A stretch of 64,000 nucleotides of DNA from Bacillus mycoides (GTDB lineage Bacteria; Bacillota; Bacilli; Bacillales; Bacillaceae_G). A program made the position numbers and the translations under genes. Positions 1-9,181 of the stretch are shown in pieces; the stretch's first letter is position 1; the number at the start of each line of letters is the position of its first letter. The DNA is taken from contig NZ_LXLV01000025.1 in NCBI RefSeq assembly GCF_001757995.1, positions 124,001-188,000 on the forward strand, written 5' to 3'. Below the pieces are notes generated by a model that saw nothing but the letters and a program-made list of their open reading frames with translations, did no database searches and had not been told where the DNA came from.

Positions 1-600
1 ATACAACAAGTTCGAAATGAATTAAAAGATTTACAACAAGAAGCTCAAAGAACACAAAAGGAATTTAAAGAATTAGATATTGGTTTAGAAAATGTACTTG
101 GAGCTATGGTAGCTGGTGGTGGTATTGCCGGAACAATAGAACAAGCACTTGATATGTCAAAGTTAAAGACAAAAATCGATATCACTTTTGATGTTCCAGA
201 GTCTTCAAAAAAGTCAGTTGAAGAAGCTGTTAGAGGGATAACTGCTTACGGTGTGGATGCAGAAGCATCTTTAGAAGGCGTGCGAAGGCAGTGGGCATTA
301 AATAAAAATGTTAGTGATGAAGCGAATGCAGCAATTGTTAAAGGAGCGGCGGCAATCGCGCAATCATATGAAGGTATTGATTTTACTGAATTAATACAAG
401 AAACAAATGAAATTGCAAATGAATTAGGTGTTTCACAAGAAGGCGCTCTTGGTATGGCTGATGCCCTATTGAAAATGGGTTTCCCACCGGAACAGTTAGA
501 CATTATCGCTGAATATGGAGGACAGCTTGCCCGTGCTGGCTATAACGCTGAGGAAGTACAAGCAATAATGGAAGCTGGGGTTGAAACTGGCACCTGGAAT
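1..600 (+). CDS. Phage tail tape measure protein, exon 1 (5' truncated by window)
   Basis: The frame is open from base 1, so the gene starts upstream of the window; the first internal ATG at 106 is not the start. The visible 200 residues are helical and rich in charged residues, and belong to the N-terminal part of a siphovirus tape measure protein, which sets tail length and is threaded into the host during DNA ejection. The frame ends with ...Gly-Thr-Trp-Asn at 600, followed at once by a TAG stop at 601-603. That stop is the first codon of a group I intron. Joining base 600 to base 860 restores a continuous reading frame with no change of phase (Trp-Asn-Ile-Asp-Asn-Leu). I infer that the mature mRNA encodes one long protein. 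Confidence 0.85.
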
Positions 601-859
601 TAGATTATAGTTCCCTTGTATGGCGACATACAATGAAAAACCCCTTTAATTCAGTGAAACTCTCACAAGAGACAATACTGAGCGAAGCCTTTTATTAAGG
701 AACGTGCAACGACTAGTCGAAAGACGTAGGGTGTAAGTAAATGACACTCGAAACGGGGGGCAACTCAAGTAGTTGAAGATATAGTCTAATCTATACGGTG
801 ACGTATAGCAGTTCGTAAGAGAACGGGCGCGACGTTGCGAATCGCGTTGAATATAAATG
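601..859 (+). ncRNA. Self-splicing group I intron, ORF-less, inside the tape measure gene
   Basis: The 5' splice site follows U600. P1 can be drawn exactly: exon bases GGAAU (596-600) pair with guide sequence GUUCC (610-614), giving the obligatory U-G wobble at the splice site. P7 is GACUA (711-715) with UAGUC (782-786), in the typical settings AACGACUA and AUAUAGUCU. A P9 hairpin (CUAUACG 791-797 / CGUAUAG 802-808, GUGA loop) and further 3' hairpins (811-824; 828-846) follow. The intron ends in a G at 859, as group I introns do. It is 259 nt long and has no room for a homing endonuclease. Splicing removes an immediate stop codon and fuses the two exons in phase. The fine secondary structure (P3-P6, P8) is not fully resolved by eye. 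Confidence 0.9.
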
Positions 860-3262
860 ATTGATAATCTCTTAGATGGTTTAAAAGAGGGGCGTATTAA
901 AGCCGCTGAGTTTGGTCAAGGTGTCGATAAGGCTATGAAGGAAACACTGGAAGGAACTAATATCTCAGCTGAGCAATTGCAAAAATGGGGACAAGCTGTA
1001 GCTAATGGCGGTAAAGAAGGTTCAGCCGCTATGACTGACATTGCTCTAGCATTATCACAAGTTGAAAATGAAACGAAGAGAAACGAATTAGGTGTAAAAC
1101 TCTTCGGTACGATGTACGAAGACCAAGGCCAAAACATAATTAATACATTGCTAGGTGCAAAAGAAAAAACGGTCGATTTCAAAAATAATCAAGATCAATT
1201 GAATGACTCAATAAAGAAAATGGATGCGAATCCAGCTGTTAAAATGCAAAAGGCTTTAGGTGATTTAAAGATGGCGCTAGAACCAGTGTTATCAGTTGTA
1301 GCTGATCTGGTATCTAAATTTGCTGAGTGGGTCACAAATAATCCAGCACTTGCAGCGACACTTGCAGCCGTAGCAACTGCCATTGGTATAATTTCCGGTG
1401 CGATTATGGCACTTGCACCTATAGTTGTAACGGTCATGAGTATCTTCGGAATTGGAGCGGCTGCAGCGGCTGGGATAGTTGCCATTGTTCCTATTATCAT
1501 AGCCGCTATAGTTGCTTTAGGTGTAGCCATTTATAAAAACTGGGAAGATATCAAAAGCTGGACAATAGAAACCTGGAATTCTATTAAGGAATATTTGATA
1601 GAACTTTGGGACGGTATCGTTCAATCATCTAGTGAAGCGTGGAATTCATTTTTAGAAACAATGCGTGAGTTTTTTGAACCTATAGGTCAATTTTTTAGTG
1701 ATTTATGGACAGGTATAGGTGAGGTATGTAGTAGTGCATGGAATTCAATAGTTGAATTCTTTTCTGGGGCTTGGGCTTCATTCACTGAAATGATGCACAG
1801 TTTCTTTGATCCAATAGGCGAATTCTTTAGTAGTTTATGGTCTGGAATTGTTGAAACAGCTTCCTCTTGGTGGACATCTTTAGTTACAACGGCATCCGAA
1901 TTGTGGGGGATGCTAACGCAAGCTTGGCAAGATACTTGGAATGCAATTTTAACAATCTTAGACCCTATTATTTCAGCAATTTCAACAGTTTTAGAAGCAG
2001 GTTGGTTACTTATTCAAGCTGGGGTACAAATTGCATGGGCGGCAATATGTCAGTATATTATTCAACCGATTCAAGAAGCTTATGATTGGGTAAGTGTAAA
2101 AATTGGTGAATTGGTCACTTGGCTTGGTACACAATGGGAAATAGCAAAGGCTGCGGCACAAATCGGATGGGATTTATTGAAGCAATATATCATTCAACCA
2201 GTCCAGGAAACTTGGAATTTAGTGAAAGAAAAATTCTCTGATTTGGTTTCTTGGCTTGGTTCGCAGTGGGAAACAGCGAAATCTTACACTCTTACGGCGT
2301 GGAATTTAGTAAAACAGTATGTTATTCAACCTGTCCAAGAATTGTGGAATACAACAAAAGAAAAACTTGGAGATTTGGCAAATTGGATATTAGGAAATTG
2401 GGAAAAAATAAAATCCTATACACTTACAGCTTGGAATTTAGTGAAACAATATGTCATTCAACCAGCTACAGAAGCTTATAACTCAGCTAAAGAAAAATTT
2501 GAGAGTTTGTATAATTCAGCACGAGAAAAATTTGATGCTGTAAAAAATGCAGCACAAGAAAAATTCGAAGCAGCGAAAAGATTTATTGTTGACCCAATAC
2601 GAGATGCTGTGGATCTGGTAAAAGGGTTTATCGATAAAATCAAAGGATTCTTTGAAAATTTAAAGCTGAAAATCCCAAAACCTGAAATGCCACCTCTTCC
2701 ACATTTCAGCTTAGAAACAAGCACTAAAAACGTTTTAGGAAAAGATGTTACTTATCCATCAGGAATCAATATTGATTGGCGCGCGAAAGGTGGTATCTTC
2801 ACTAAACCTGCAATATTTGGAATGAATGGTGGAAACTTGCAAGGCGCGGGAGAAGCTGGACCAGAAGCGGTTTTACCATTAAATAAAAAGACACTTGGGT
2901 CTATTGGTGAAGGTATTGCTAAAACTATGATTGGTACTACCGGATCTATGAGTCAATTAATGGGTGATATGAGTCGCATGATGGATAGTTCTATGAGCCA
3001 GTTATCAGGATTAAAAACTGTTATGAGTAGTGTATATGGAAGTATGTCAAACAGTAGGCAAGCAATGACAACTAGTGGTGCAAATCAAGTGTTTAATTAT
3101 TCGTCAGGATCATCCAGTGTTACTGGAGGAATTCCGATGCAAGGTGGCGACTTAGTAATTGAAGTGCCTGTTGTTTTGGAAGGTCGAGACGTAGCGCGCG
3201 GCACTTATCGATATACAAAAGAGTATCAAGAGCGAGAAGAACAAAGAAACTCGGCCTTTTAG
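860..3262 (+). CDS. Phage tail tape measure protein, exon 2
   Basis: This is the main body, 800 codons, of the protein begun in exon 1. It contains a strongly hydrophobic stretch (about residues 165-220 of this exon) typical of tape measure proteins, then Trp-rich amphipathic repeats, then a coiled tail with a Gly/Ser/Met-rich end. A tandem 44-residue repeat begins at base 2051. An ATG at 857-859 could start translation without splicing, but no Shine-Dalgarno precedes it and the ATG lies in the intron's last three bases. The spliced reading is therefore preferred. Distal tail and tail endopeptidase genes follow directly, as in the usual siphovirus tail module. Confidence 0.87.
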   Translation: MDNLLDGLKEGRIKAAEFGQGVDKAMKETLEGTNISAEQLQKWGQAVANGGKEGSAAMTDIALALSQVENETKRNELGVKLFGTMYEDQGQNIINTLLGAKEKTVDFKNNQDQLNDSIKKMDANPAVKMQKALGDLKMALEPVLSVVADLVSKFAEWVTNNPALAATLAAVATAIGIISGAIMALAPIVVTVMSIFGIGAAAAAGIVAIVPIIIAAIVALGVAIYKNWEDIKSWTIETWNSIKEYLIELWDGIVQSSSEAWNSFLETMREFFEPIGQFFSDLWTGIGEVCSSAWNSIVEFFSGAWASFTEMMHSFFDPIGEFFSSLWSGIVETASSWWTSLVTTASELWGMLTQAWQDTWNAILTILDPIISAISTVLEAGWLLIQAGVQIAWAAICQYIIQPIQEAYDWVSVKIGELVTWLGTQWEIAKAAAQIGWDLLKQYIIQPVQETWNLVKEKFSDLVSWLGSQWETAKSYTLTAWNLVKQYVIQPVQELWNTTKEKLGDLANWILGNWEKIKSYTLTAWNLVKQYVIQPATEAYNSAKEKFESLYNSAREKFDAVKNAAQEKFEAAKRFIVDPIRDAVDLVKGFIDKIKGFFENLKLKIPKPEMPPLPHFSLETSTKNVLGKDVTYPSGINIDWRAKGGIFTKPAIFGMNGGNLQGAGEAGPEAVLPLNKKTLGSIGEGIAKTMIGTTGSMSQLMGDMSRMMDSSMSQLSGLKTVMSSVYGSMSNSRQAMTTSGANQVFNYSSGSSSVTGGIPMQGGDLVIEVPVVLEGRDVARGTYRYTKEYQEREEQRNSAF
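2051..2446 (+). repeat. 132-bp tandem repeat within the tape measure gene
   Basis: Units start at 2051, 2183 and 2315, with a degenerate fourth from 2447. Each encodes 44 residues opening with Gln-Tyr-(Ile/Val)-Ile-Gln-Pro and ending with a Trp-Asn/Asp-Leu-(Val/Leu)-Lys motif. The second and third units are closest to each other. Tape measure length correlates with tail length in this family, so unit gain or loss would be expected to alter tail length. Confidence 0.8.
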
Positions 3263-3303
3263 GTTTGAGTTTCTTTTACTTTATATAGAAATGAGGTGTT
3301 AAC

Positions 3304-4791
3304 ATGAGTTCTTTTACATTTAACAATCAAAGAAAACCATTTGTTCAGGTTGAGTATGGATGGAAAAAGCCAACATGGGCACCTTTACGGAGAAATTTGT
3401 TACAAGTACCAAACTATCCTGGAGCAAGGTTATTAAACACTCAAACTGAAATTCGTGTTCTTTCTGTTCCTGTAGGAATTATTGTTCCTGACGATTCCAA
3501 TTTAGAAACGTTAAAAGAAGAAATTGCAGATTGGTTAATAACAGATCAAGAAGCGGAATTGAAATTTGATTCTGAACCTAATCGAACATATTTGGCGGTT
3601 GTTGATGATGGATTTGATCCTGATGAATTTGTTACCTTAGGGAAAGGCGTTATTAAATTCATATGTCCGATGCCATACAAGTTGGGTGATACTACAACAA
3701 GTGAATTTGTTCAAAACTGGTCTACAGAAACTACAGCATACTTAACAAATAAGGGCAGTGTAGAAGCTCCACCAATCATTGAAATTGATGTTAAAAAACC
3801 AAGTACCTTTTTAGATGTTTGGTTTGGTGATTATCCTAATAAACGTGATTATTTCCGTCTTGGTTATCCCCGAACTGTGGATGAAACACCAGTACAAGAG
3901 CGTGAGCGTGTATTGTGGGATGAAATGTCATCGATAGTAGGATGGACACCTGTTACTGGACAAGTGGAAGAGATGAAGGGCACGGGCGAAATCAAAGTAA
4001 AGAATGGAACAGCGTTTTACTGTCCTTATTACGGAACTGAAGGTACACAAGGATTTCATGGAGGTATTGTAAAGAAAAGTATACCTGGTGGACCATTGCA
4101 AAATTTCGAATTAGAAGCAAGGGTGCATTTGCAATCAGAGCATATAGATCAAATGGGACGCGTGGAAATTCTCCTTTTAGATGATACAAGTAATGTTGTA
4201 GCACGTATCAACATGAATGATTTATATGATCAGGCAGAAATAACAAAAGCATATATGAGGATTGGTAATAGTGCGACACCTAATAGTATTCGGAAGTTAG
4301 TTGATACAAGTGGTGCACATCCTAGTACACTTAATAATTTTCATGGTCGATTACGTATAGCAAGGCGCGGTAAAGACTGGTCTGTTTATGTTGCTAAATT
4401 CCAAGATGGCACAGAAATTGATGGTACATCTCTTGTGGAACGATGGACAGATGACACTGAAAATCCAATGACGAACCGTAAAGTCGCTCAAGTGATGATT
4501 GCAATTTGTAGGTTTGATAGGAATACACCTGTTTATACAATGCAAGTGGACGATTTAAAGATTTGGAAAGTAAATAACGTAGAGTCAAACGAAAAACCTT
4601 ATATTTTTGACGTTGACGACAAAATTGTAATTGATACAGAAAGAAGCCTTGTAACAATCAATGGGAAAGATGCGGTAAATCTAAAGGATCTATTTAGTAA
4701 TTTTCCAACAGTTATAAGAGGGGATAACCGTTTGGATATTATGCCGCCCGATGTTAAGGCGACAGTAACGTTTAGGGAGAGATATAGATGA
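3304..4791 (+). CDS. Siphovirus distal tail protein (Dit-like)
   Basis: The 495-residue protein has the N-terminal pattern of the phage tail family (Sipho_tail): a 'FNNQRKPFVQVEYGW' opening, then a beta-rich section to about residue 140 ending in a 'KFICPMPYKLG' motif. The family forms the hexameric hub below the tail tube, to which baseplate proteins attach. At nearly 500 residues it is longer than minimal Dit proteins (about 250). Residues 190-420 form an insertion that looks like a beta-sandwich or carbohydrate-binding module; that is inference from its pattern. ATG 3304 has GAGGTG upstream. It lies between the tape measure and tail endopeptidase genes, the canonical order, and its stop overlaps the next start (ATGA). 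Confidence 0.85.
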   Translation: MSSFTFNNQRKPFVQVEYGWKKPTWAPLRRNLLQVPNYPGARLLNTQTEIRVLSVPVGIIVPDDSNLETLKEEIADWLITDQEAELKFDSEPNRTYLAVVDDGFDPDEFVTLGKGVIKFICPMPYKLGDTTTSEFVQNWSTETTAYLTNKGSVEAPPIIEIDVKKPSTFLDVWFGDYPNKRDYFRLGYPRTVDETPVQERERVLWDEMSSIVGWTPVTGQVEEMKGTGEIKVKNGTAFYCPYYGTEGTQGFHGGIVKKSIPGGPLQNFELEARVHLQSEHIDQMGRVEILLLDDTSNVVARINMNDLYDQAEITKAYMRIGNSATPNSIRKLVDTSGAHPSTLNNFHGRLRIARRGKDWSVYVAKFQDGTEIDGTSLVERWTDDTENPMTNRKVAQVMIAICRFDRNTPVYTMQVDDLKIWKVNNVESNEKPYIFDVDDKIVIDTERSLVTINGKDAVNLKDLFSNFPTVIRGDNRLDIMPPDVKATVTFRERYR

Positions 4792-7208
4792 GAACACCTA
4801 GCGGAACACTTCATGTTGTTGATTTTAAAACCAATCAGACCATCGCAGCCATTCAACCAAAAGATTACTGGGATGACAAACGGCATTGGGAAATTAAAAA
4901 TAATGTTGATACTTTAGAATTTAAGGTGTTTGATAAAACAAGAAATTCAATAACTTTAATGCAGCAAAATCTAGTTTTAAAGGAAGTTCGAGATGGTAGG
5001 ATTGTCCCTTATGTTATTACTGAAGTTGAAAAGGATTCTGAGGATAGATCAGTAACCGCTTATGCATCGGGTGAATGGGTTCAACTTGCAAAATCAGGGT
5101 ATATTCCTCCACAGAAACTTGAAGGTAAAACAATTAATGAATTTATGGATATAGCCCTTATAGGAACAAAATGGAGACGAGGGAGAACAGAGTATTCTAG
5201 TTTTCGTTCCCTGACAATTGATGAATTTATTGATCCACTTTCTCTTTTAAAGAAAATTGAATCATTGTTTGAAATGGAAATTCAATACCGAGCTGAAATT
5301 GTAGGTTCTAAAATTGTCGCTCGTTATGTTGATATGGTAGCAAAACGAGGGCGAGATACAGGAAAAGAAGTAACGCTTGGTAAGGACCTAATAGGAATTA
5401 AGCGCATTGAGAACTCACAAAACATTTGTACAGCCTTACTGGGTTTCGTAAAAAAAGAAGGTAGCGATTTTATTACAATCGCTGATATAAATAAGGGCGT
5501 TCCGTATCTTGTGGATGACGATGCTTTTCAGCGATGGAATGAAGATGGAGTTCATAAATTTGGATTTTATAGCCCAGAAACAGAAAGTCAAGATATGGAT
5601 CCAAATCGTTTGCTTACTCTTATGAAAACAGAGATGAAAAAGCGGATTAATACATCCGTTTCTTATGAGGTAAGCGCACATAGTATTGGGCGCATATTCG
5701 GAATGTCTCATGAATTGATTTATGAAGGGGATACTCTTCGAATTAAAGATACAGGATTTACGCCACAATTATTTTTAGTGGCCCGTGCAATATCTGGTGA
5801 TGAATCATTTACTGATCCATCGAAAGATAAATATACTTTTGGTGATTATGTAGAAATTATCGATACGCGAGAAGAATTGCAAAAGTTATACAATAAACTT
5901 CGTGATTCTTTATATGATAAGGCTGATATGGATGCTTTAAAAGAACTTGAAATTCAACTAGAGGAAACATCGAACGGTTTCGACGAAAGATTAATTGCTA
6001 TGAAGACGAGTCTTGAGAAAACCGATGAATCGATTATTTTAAATGCCCAAGCTGTTAATCAGCAGATGGAAAAGTTATCTTCTGATTTTAGTGTAACCGC
6101 TAAAGAGATTAGTTCAAAAGTTACAAAAGGTGAAATTATATCTACTATTAACCAAACGGCGGAACAAATTACTATCGATGTTTCTAAGTTGGCTATTAAT
6201 GCTGACACAATTGTAAAATGGTTGACAGCAGAAGGGATCGATACAAACTTCATTTCAGTCCGAGGTGATAAGATTACCATTGATAAAAATGGTGTAACTG
6301 TTAAAATGTTAGATTTCCTCTATGAAGACGAACGGGGAACAAAAACGACCGTTATATCCAAACGAAATCTAATAGCAGATCATGATTTTTCAAGTGTTAC
6401 AAAGAAAAACATCGGGCACAATGATTATTCGGGGTTTGAGGGTGGATATGGTCTGCCGTGGAGGGCTAACGGCAATGTAATTATAGAAAAAAATACATCC
6501 GTGTTTAATTATGAACAAATGGTGAATGCAACACGAGTAGATATGTATAACTATCCTGAAACAACTGTTAAAAACGGTATACATCCTGGTAATGTTTATA
6601 CAGTATCAGCACACTTCCGTTGCGCTATGGTAAATGGAAAGAGGGTAACGGCTAAACCACAGCTGCACGTTTGTTATGTAACATATAGAGATAATGTTCA
6701 TTACGATATATGGTACGAAGCAAAACTTTCATTCGATGCACCTAGCACATACTATGGCGACATTCAGCGTAGATCGTTCACTTTTACAGTACCAACAAGT
6801 TATAATTCACAGGAACACGCTGTTGTTATAAAAGTAGAGTCTGCGGATGCAAACATTGGACAAGGAACAGCAGTTTGCGTGTCAGGTGTAACCTTAGTTA
6901 GTGGCAAATATGCATCTATGTATGATTGGGATAGAGCGGCAGCAGAAAGAACCGATGGCATTCAGCCTTTCAACATGATTACAGTAGGCGGTGTAAATAA
7001 CATAGGTCCAGCAGCAGATGGTCAAACGTTTGATATATCAACAGAAAAAGAAGTTAAGTTTCTTACTAATATACGAGCGGTTCAAGGCGTTAACCTTGGT
7101 GGAAATGCATTTCAAGGTTGGGGGCATATTCGCTTTACAGACGGAAATCGTGGTGTAGGTTTTTATGTCAACAATTCGAATGGATGGAATTTCAATGCTC
7201 TTGGATAG
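4788..7208 (+). CDS. Phage tail endopeptidase / tail-associated protein (Tal)
   Basis: The 806-residue protein matches the prophage tail endopeptidase family across about residues 1-390 ('LEFKVFDKTRN', 'YVITEVEKDSEDRS', 'LIGIKRIENSQNICTAL'). These proteins form the trimeric tail tip and often carry cell-wall-degrading or receptor-binding modules. Residues 370-460 form a predicted coiled coil. The C-terminal 270 residues are beta-rich with Trp/Tyr/Gly motifs and are probably a receptor- or sugar-binding domain; I cannot assign a specific ligand. The start overlaps the Dit stop by four bases (ATGA), implying translational coupling. Confidence 0.85.
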   Translation: MRTPSGTLHVVDFKTNQTIAAIQPKDYWDDKRHWEIKNNVDTLEFKVFDKTRNSITLMQQNLVLKEVRDGRIVPYVITEVEKDSEDRSVTAYASGEWVQLAKSGYIPPQKLEGKTINEFMDIALIGTKWRRGRTEYSSFRSLTIDEFIDPLSLLKKIESLFEMEIQYRAEIVGSKIVARYVDMVAKRGRDTGKEVTLGKDLIGIKRIENSQNICTALLGFVKKEGSDFITIADINKGVPYLVDDDAFQRWNEDGVHKFGFYSPETESQDMDPNRLLTLMKTEMKKRINTSVSYEVSAHSIGRIFGMSHELIYEGDTLRIKDTGFTPQLFLVARAISGDESFTDPSKDKYTFGDYVEIIDTREELQKLYNKLRDSLYDKADMDALKELEIQLEETSNGFDERLIAMKTSLEKTDESIILNAQAVNQQMEKLSSDFSVTAKEISSKVTKGEIISTINQTAEQITIDVSKLAINADTIVKWLTAEGIDTNFISVRGDKITIDKNGVTVKMLDFLYEDERGTKTTVISKRNLIADHDFSSVTKKNIGHNDYSGFEGGYGLPWRANGNVIIEKNTSVFNYEQMVNATRVDMYNYPETTVKNGIHPGNVYTVSAHFRCAMVNGKRVTAKPQLHVCYVTYRDNVHYDIWYEAKLSFDAPSTYYGDIQRRSFTFTVPTSYNSQEHAVVIKVESADANIGQGTAVCVSGVTLVSGKYASMYDWDRAAAERTDGIQPFNMITVGGVNNIGPAADGQTFDISTEKEVKFLTNIRAVQGVNLGGNAFQGWGHIRFTDGNRGVGFYVNNSNGWNFNALG

Positions 7209-7224
7209 AAAGGAGATAGGTAAT

Positions 7225-7599
7225 ATGAATCAATACAAAGATTTACAAATTATGCCGTTACAGGCAGGCGAAGCATTTCCTTTTATGGGGAGATTGGTTG
7301 ATGCAAAAAGAGAAGAACATGGCATTTTTGTTCAGATACCTGCAGACATGCTAGATAATGCTGGTATTCCAAACGATATCAGTAAAGTTGAAGTATGGAG
7401 AGAACTGTCTGATGGAACAATCTGTTTTAGAATTGCGACAAGGTGTGAAATATGTGGACGAGGCGCAAGACTTTATGAGTTAGATATGGGATTTGCGAAA
7501 AAGAATATTTGTGCAGATGATTACAAAACAATAACAGGTAATTATCCACCGCAAGAAACTCAAACAACTGAAAACGCAACACAAATGGAGCAGTCATAA
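7225..7599 (+). CDS. Small phage protein with a CxxC motif
   Basis: ATG 7225 follows GAAAGGAGATAGG, so this start is preferred over an in-frame ATG at 7165 that lies inside the upstream tail gene. The 124-residue product has a central Cys-Glu-Ile-Cys-Gly plus a later Cys (Ile-Cys-Ala-Asp), which could bind a metal. The C-terminus is Thr/Gln-rich and probably disordered. I do not recognise a function. Its position between the tail fibre/endopeptidase gene and the lysis genes suggests a minor structural or lysis-accessory role, by location only. Confidence 0.7.
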   Translation: MNQYKDLQIMPLQAGEAFPFMGRLVDAKREEHGIFVQIPADMLDNAGIPNDISKVEVWRELSDGTICFRIATRCEICGRGARLYELDMGFAKKNICADDYKTITGNYPPQETQTTENATQMEQS

Positions 7600-7636
7600 G
7601 CTGGTCTTTTTTATTGTCTAAAAAGGGGTGGTCAAA

Positions 7637-7873
7637 GTGGAAGGATTACAAGAAGTAAGAAGTGATGTTCAAGAAATTAGGAAAGACATAAAGGACATTC
7701 GTTTAGAAATTAAAAGTTTAGAAATGCGAATAACAGGTAACGAAAAAGACATTATTAATATAAACAAGCAGCTAGATAAAATCAGTGCAAATACAACCTG
7801 GATCTTACGACTTATTGTTGGTGGAATTGTTGGAGCTATTCTTACGCTGCTATTGAAAGGAGGTGGTATGTAA
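7637..7873 (+). CDS. XhlA-like haemolysin/holin-associated protein
   Basis: The product (78 residues from GTG 7637) has a charged heptad coiled coil (residues 5-50, 'EIRKDIKDIRLEIKSLEMR') followed by one C-terminal transmembrane helix. This is the layout of the XhlA family, which cooperates with a holin in host lysis (as in Bacillus phage PBSX). GTG 7637 is preceded at proper spacing by AAAAGGGGTGG. An earlier GTG at 7628 lies within that ribosome-binding site and is less likely. It sits at the head of a tight lysis cassette with holin and endolysin genes. Confidence 0.8.
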   Translation: MEGLQEVRSDVQEIRKDIKDIRLEIKSLEMRITGNEKDIININKQLDKISANTTWILRLIVGGIVGAILTLLLKGGGM

Positions 7874-7890
7874 AGTTTGAAATTACTGTA

Positions 7891-8112
7891 ATGATTGGAA
7901 TTGTCGTTGGTCTTTCACAGATTGCGAAAACAATCGGGTTACAAACAAAATATGTTCCGTTATTAAATTTAACGCTTGGCATTGTGCTAGGCGTTTTATT
8001 TTTGGGCGGAGATATCAAAACAAATGTATTTCAAGGAATCATCATTGGACTATCAGCAAGTGGATTATTTGACCACACAAAAATTATGAAAAAGGATGTT
8101 GATGCTAAATGA
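7891..8112 (+). CDS. Phage holin-like membrane protein
   Basis: The 73-residue protein has two to three hydrophobic segments ('MIGIVVGL', 'LNLTLGIVLGVLFLGG', 'GIIIGLSASGLF') and a charged C-terminus (Lys-Lys-Asp-Val-Asp-Ala-Lys), as small holins do. It lies between the XhlA-like gene and the endolysin gene, which supports a pore-forming lysis role. The start is odd. A strong AAAGGAGGTGG (about 7857-7866) points to a start near 7870, but the in-frame codon there is GTA (GTA AAG TTT GAA), not a standard start. The out-of-frame ATG at 7868 is followed by TAA. ATG 7891 is used by default, about 25 nt from that site. Confidence 0.75.
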   Translation: MIGIVVGLSQIAKTIGLQTKYVPLLNLTLGIVLGVLFLGGDIKTNVFQGIIIGLSASGLFDHTKIMKKDVDAK

Positions 8113-9173
8113 AAAAGATAATGAAACTAGCTTCCTCTGTATTTATGACACTAGTGCTCCTGTTAAGTTTCACAACAGGGGCTTTTGCTGATAGAACACT
8201 TATTATTCCTGATTTACCGAAACAACCATATCGTAATGGCGTAGGTGCTTATGAAGGCGTTGTAGCGCATAGTACAGCTACACCAGAAGCGCCAGCTATC
8301 AATATTCAAAAATATGAGTCTCGTACATGGCGCTCAGCATTTGTTCATTATGCAGTTGATTGGGACGAAACAATCCAAATTGCTGATACAAAATACATTG
8401 CCTATGGAGCTGGACCAGGTGCAAACAAAAGGTTAGTGCATGTAGAATTATGTGAAACGAGAGATTACGAGAAATTCAAACGCAGCTATGATAAATATGT
8501 AAAGTTACTAGCTAAAATCTTACGTGATCGTGGATTATCTGTAGAAAAAGGGTTATGGACTCACTATGATGTTACAAAATATCTTGGTGGAACAGACCAT
8601 GAAGACCCACTTGATTATTTACGTAGCCATGGTGTTTCAGAAGCGCAATTCCGAGCTGATGTGCAACGTGTATACAACAATTCTAGTGTTGAAGTTTCAG
8701 TTCCTGAAAATCCATCTAAACCAGCAGAAGTGCCAACAGCAGTTGTTGATGGTGTAGCTTATATTCAAGGTAACAACGTTAATTTACGCAAAGGTCCAGA
8801 TACAAGCTATTCTAGAATCCGTCAATTAAACAAACCGGAATCATATGTTGTGTGGGATGAAAAAGATGGATGGCTTAACTTAGGTGGCGAGCAATGGATT
8901 AAGAACGATCCATCTTATGTGAAGTTTAGCAAGAAAAGTACAGTGGATTCTTCTGTTGTAGGAAAACGTGTTGTTTCTAAAGTTAATAATCTACGTTTCT
9001 ATGATGCTCCATCTTGGCAAGATAAAGATGTTGCTGGTTCTGTAGATGTAGGATTAGGATTCACAATTGATGCGAAAGTAACTGTCAATGGATCATCACA
9101 ATATAAAGTACACAACAGTAGAGGAAAAACATACTACATAACAGCAAATGAAGTCTATGTGTATGTGAAGTAA
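8109..9173 (+). CDS. Secreted N-acetylmuramoyl-L-alanine amidase (prophage endolysin)
   Basis: The 354-residue protein carries a clear signal peptide (Lys-rich start, hydrophobic residues 8-22, likely cleavage after Ala-Phe-Ala at 27). An Amidase_2-type zinc amidase domain follows (about 35-195; His54 in 'VVAHSTA', further His in 'FVHYAVDW' and 'DHEDPLDYL'). The C-terminus has two SH3-like cell-wall-binding repeats (about 215-285 and 290-354; 'GNNVNLRKGPDTSYS'). It cleaves the amide between muramic acid and the stem peptide. The signal peptide implies Sec export rather than holin-dependent release. The start overlaps the holin stop (ATGA), completing the lysis cassette. Confidence 0.88.
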   Translation: MKKIMKLASSVFMTLVLLLSFTTGAFADRTLIIPDLPKQPYRNGVGAYEGVVAHSTATPEAPAINIQKYESRTWRSAFVHYAVDWDETIQIADTKYIAYGAGPGANKRLVHVELCETRDYEKFKRSYDKYVKLLAKILRDRGLSVEKGLWTHYDVTKYLGGTDHEDPLDYLRSHGVSEAQFRADVQRVYNNSSVEVSVPENPSKPAEVPTAVVDGVAYIQGNNVNLRKGPDTSYSRIRQLNKPESYVVWDEKDGWLNLGGEQWIKNDPSYVKFSKKSTVDSSVVGKRVVSKVNNLRFYDAPSWQDKDVAGSVDVGLGFTIDAKVTVNGSSQYKVHNSRGKTYYITANEVYVYVK

Positions 9174-9181
9174 GAAATGAA

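Noticed and set aside
106-603. Separate 165-residue protein from ATG 106 to TAG 603
   Set aside because: The frame is open back to base 1 and the TAG lies in the intron; it is exon 1 of a longer gene.
1867-2481. Two further plus-strand ORFs inside the tape measure gene
   Set aside because: Out-of-frame shadows of the repeats with no ribosome-binding sites.
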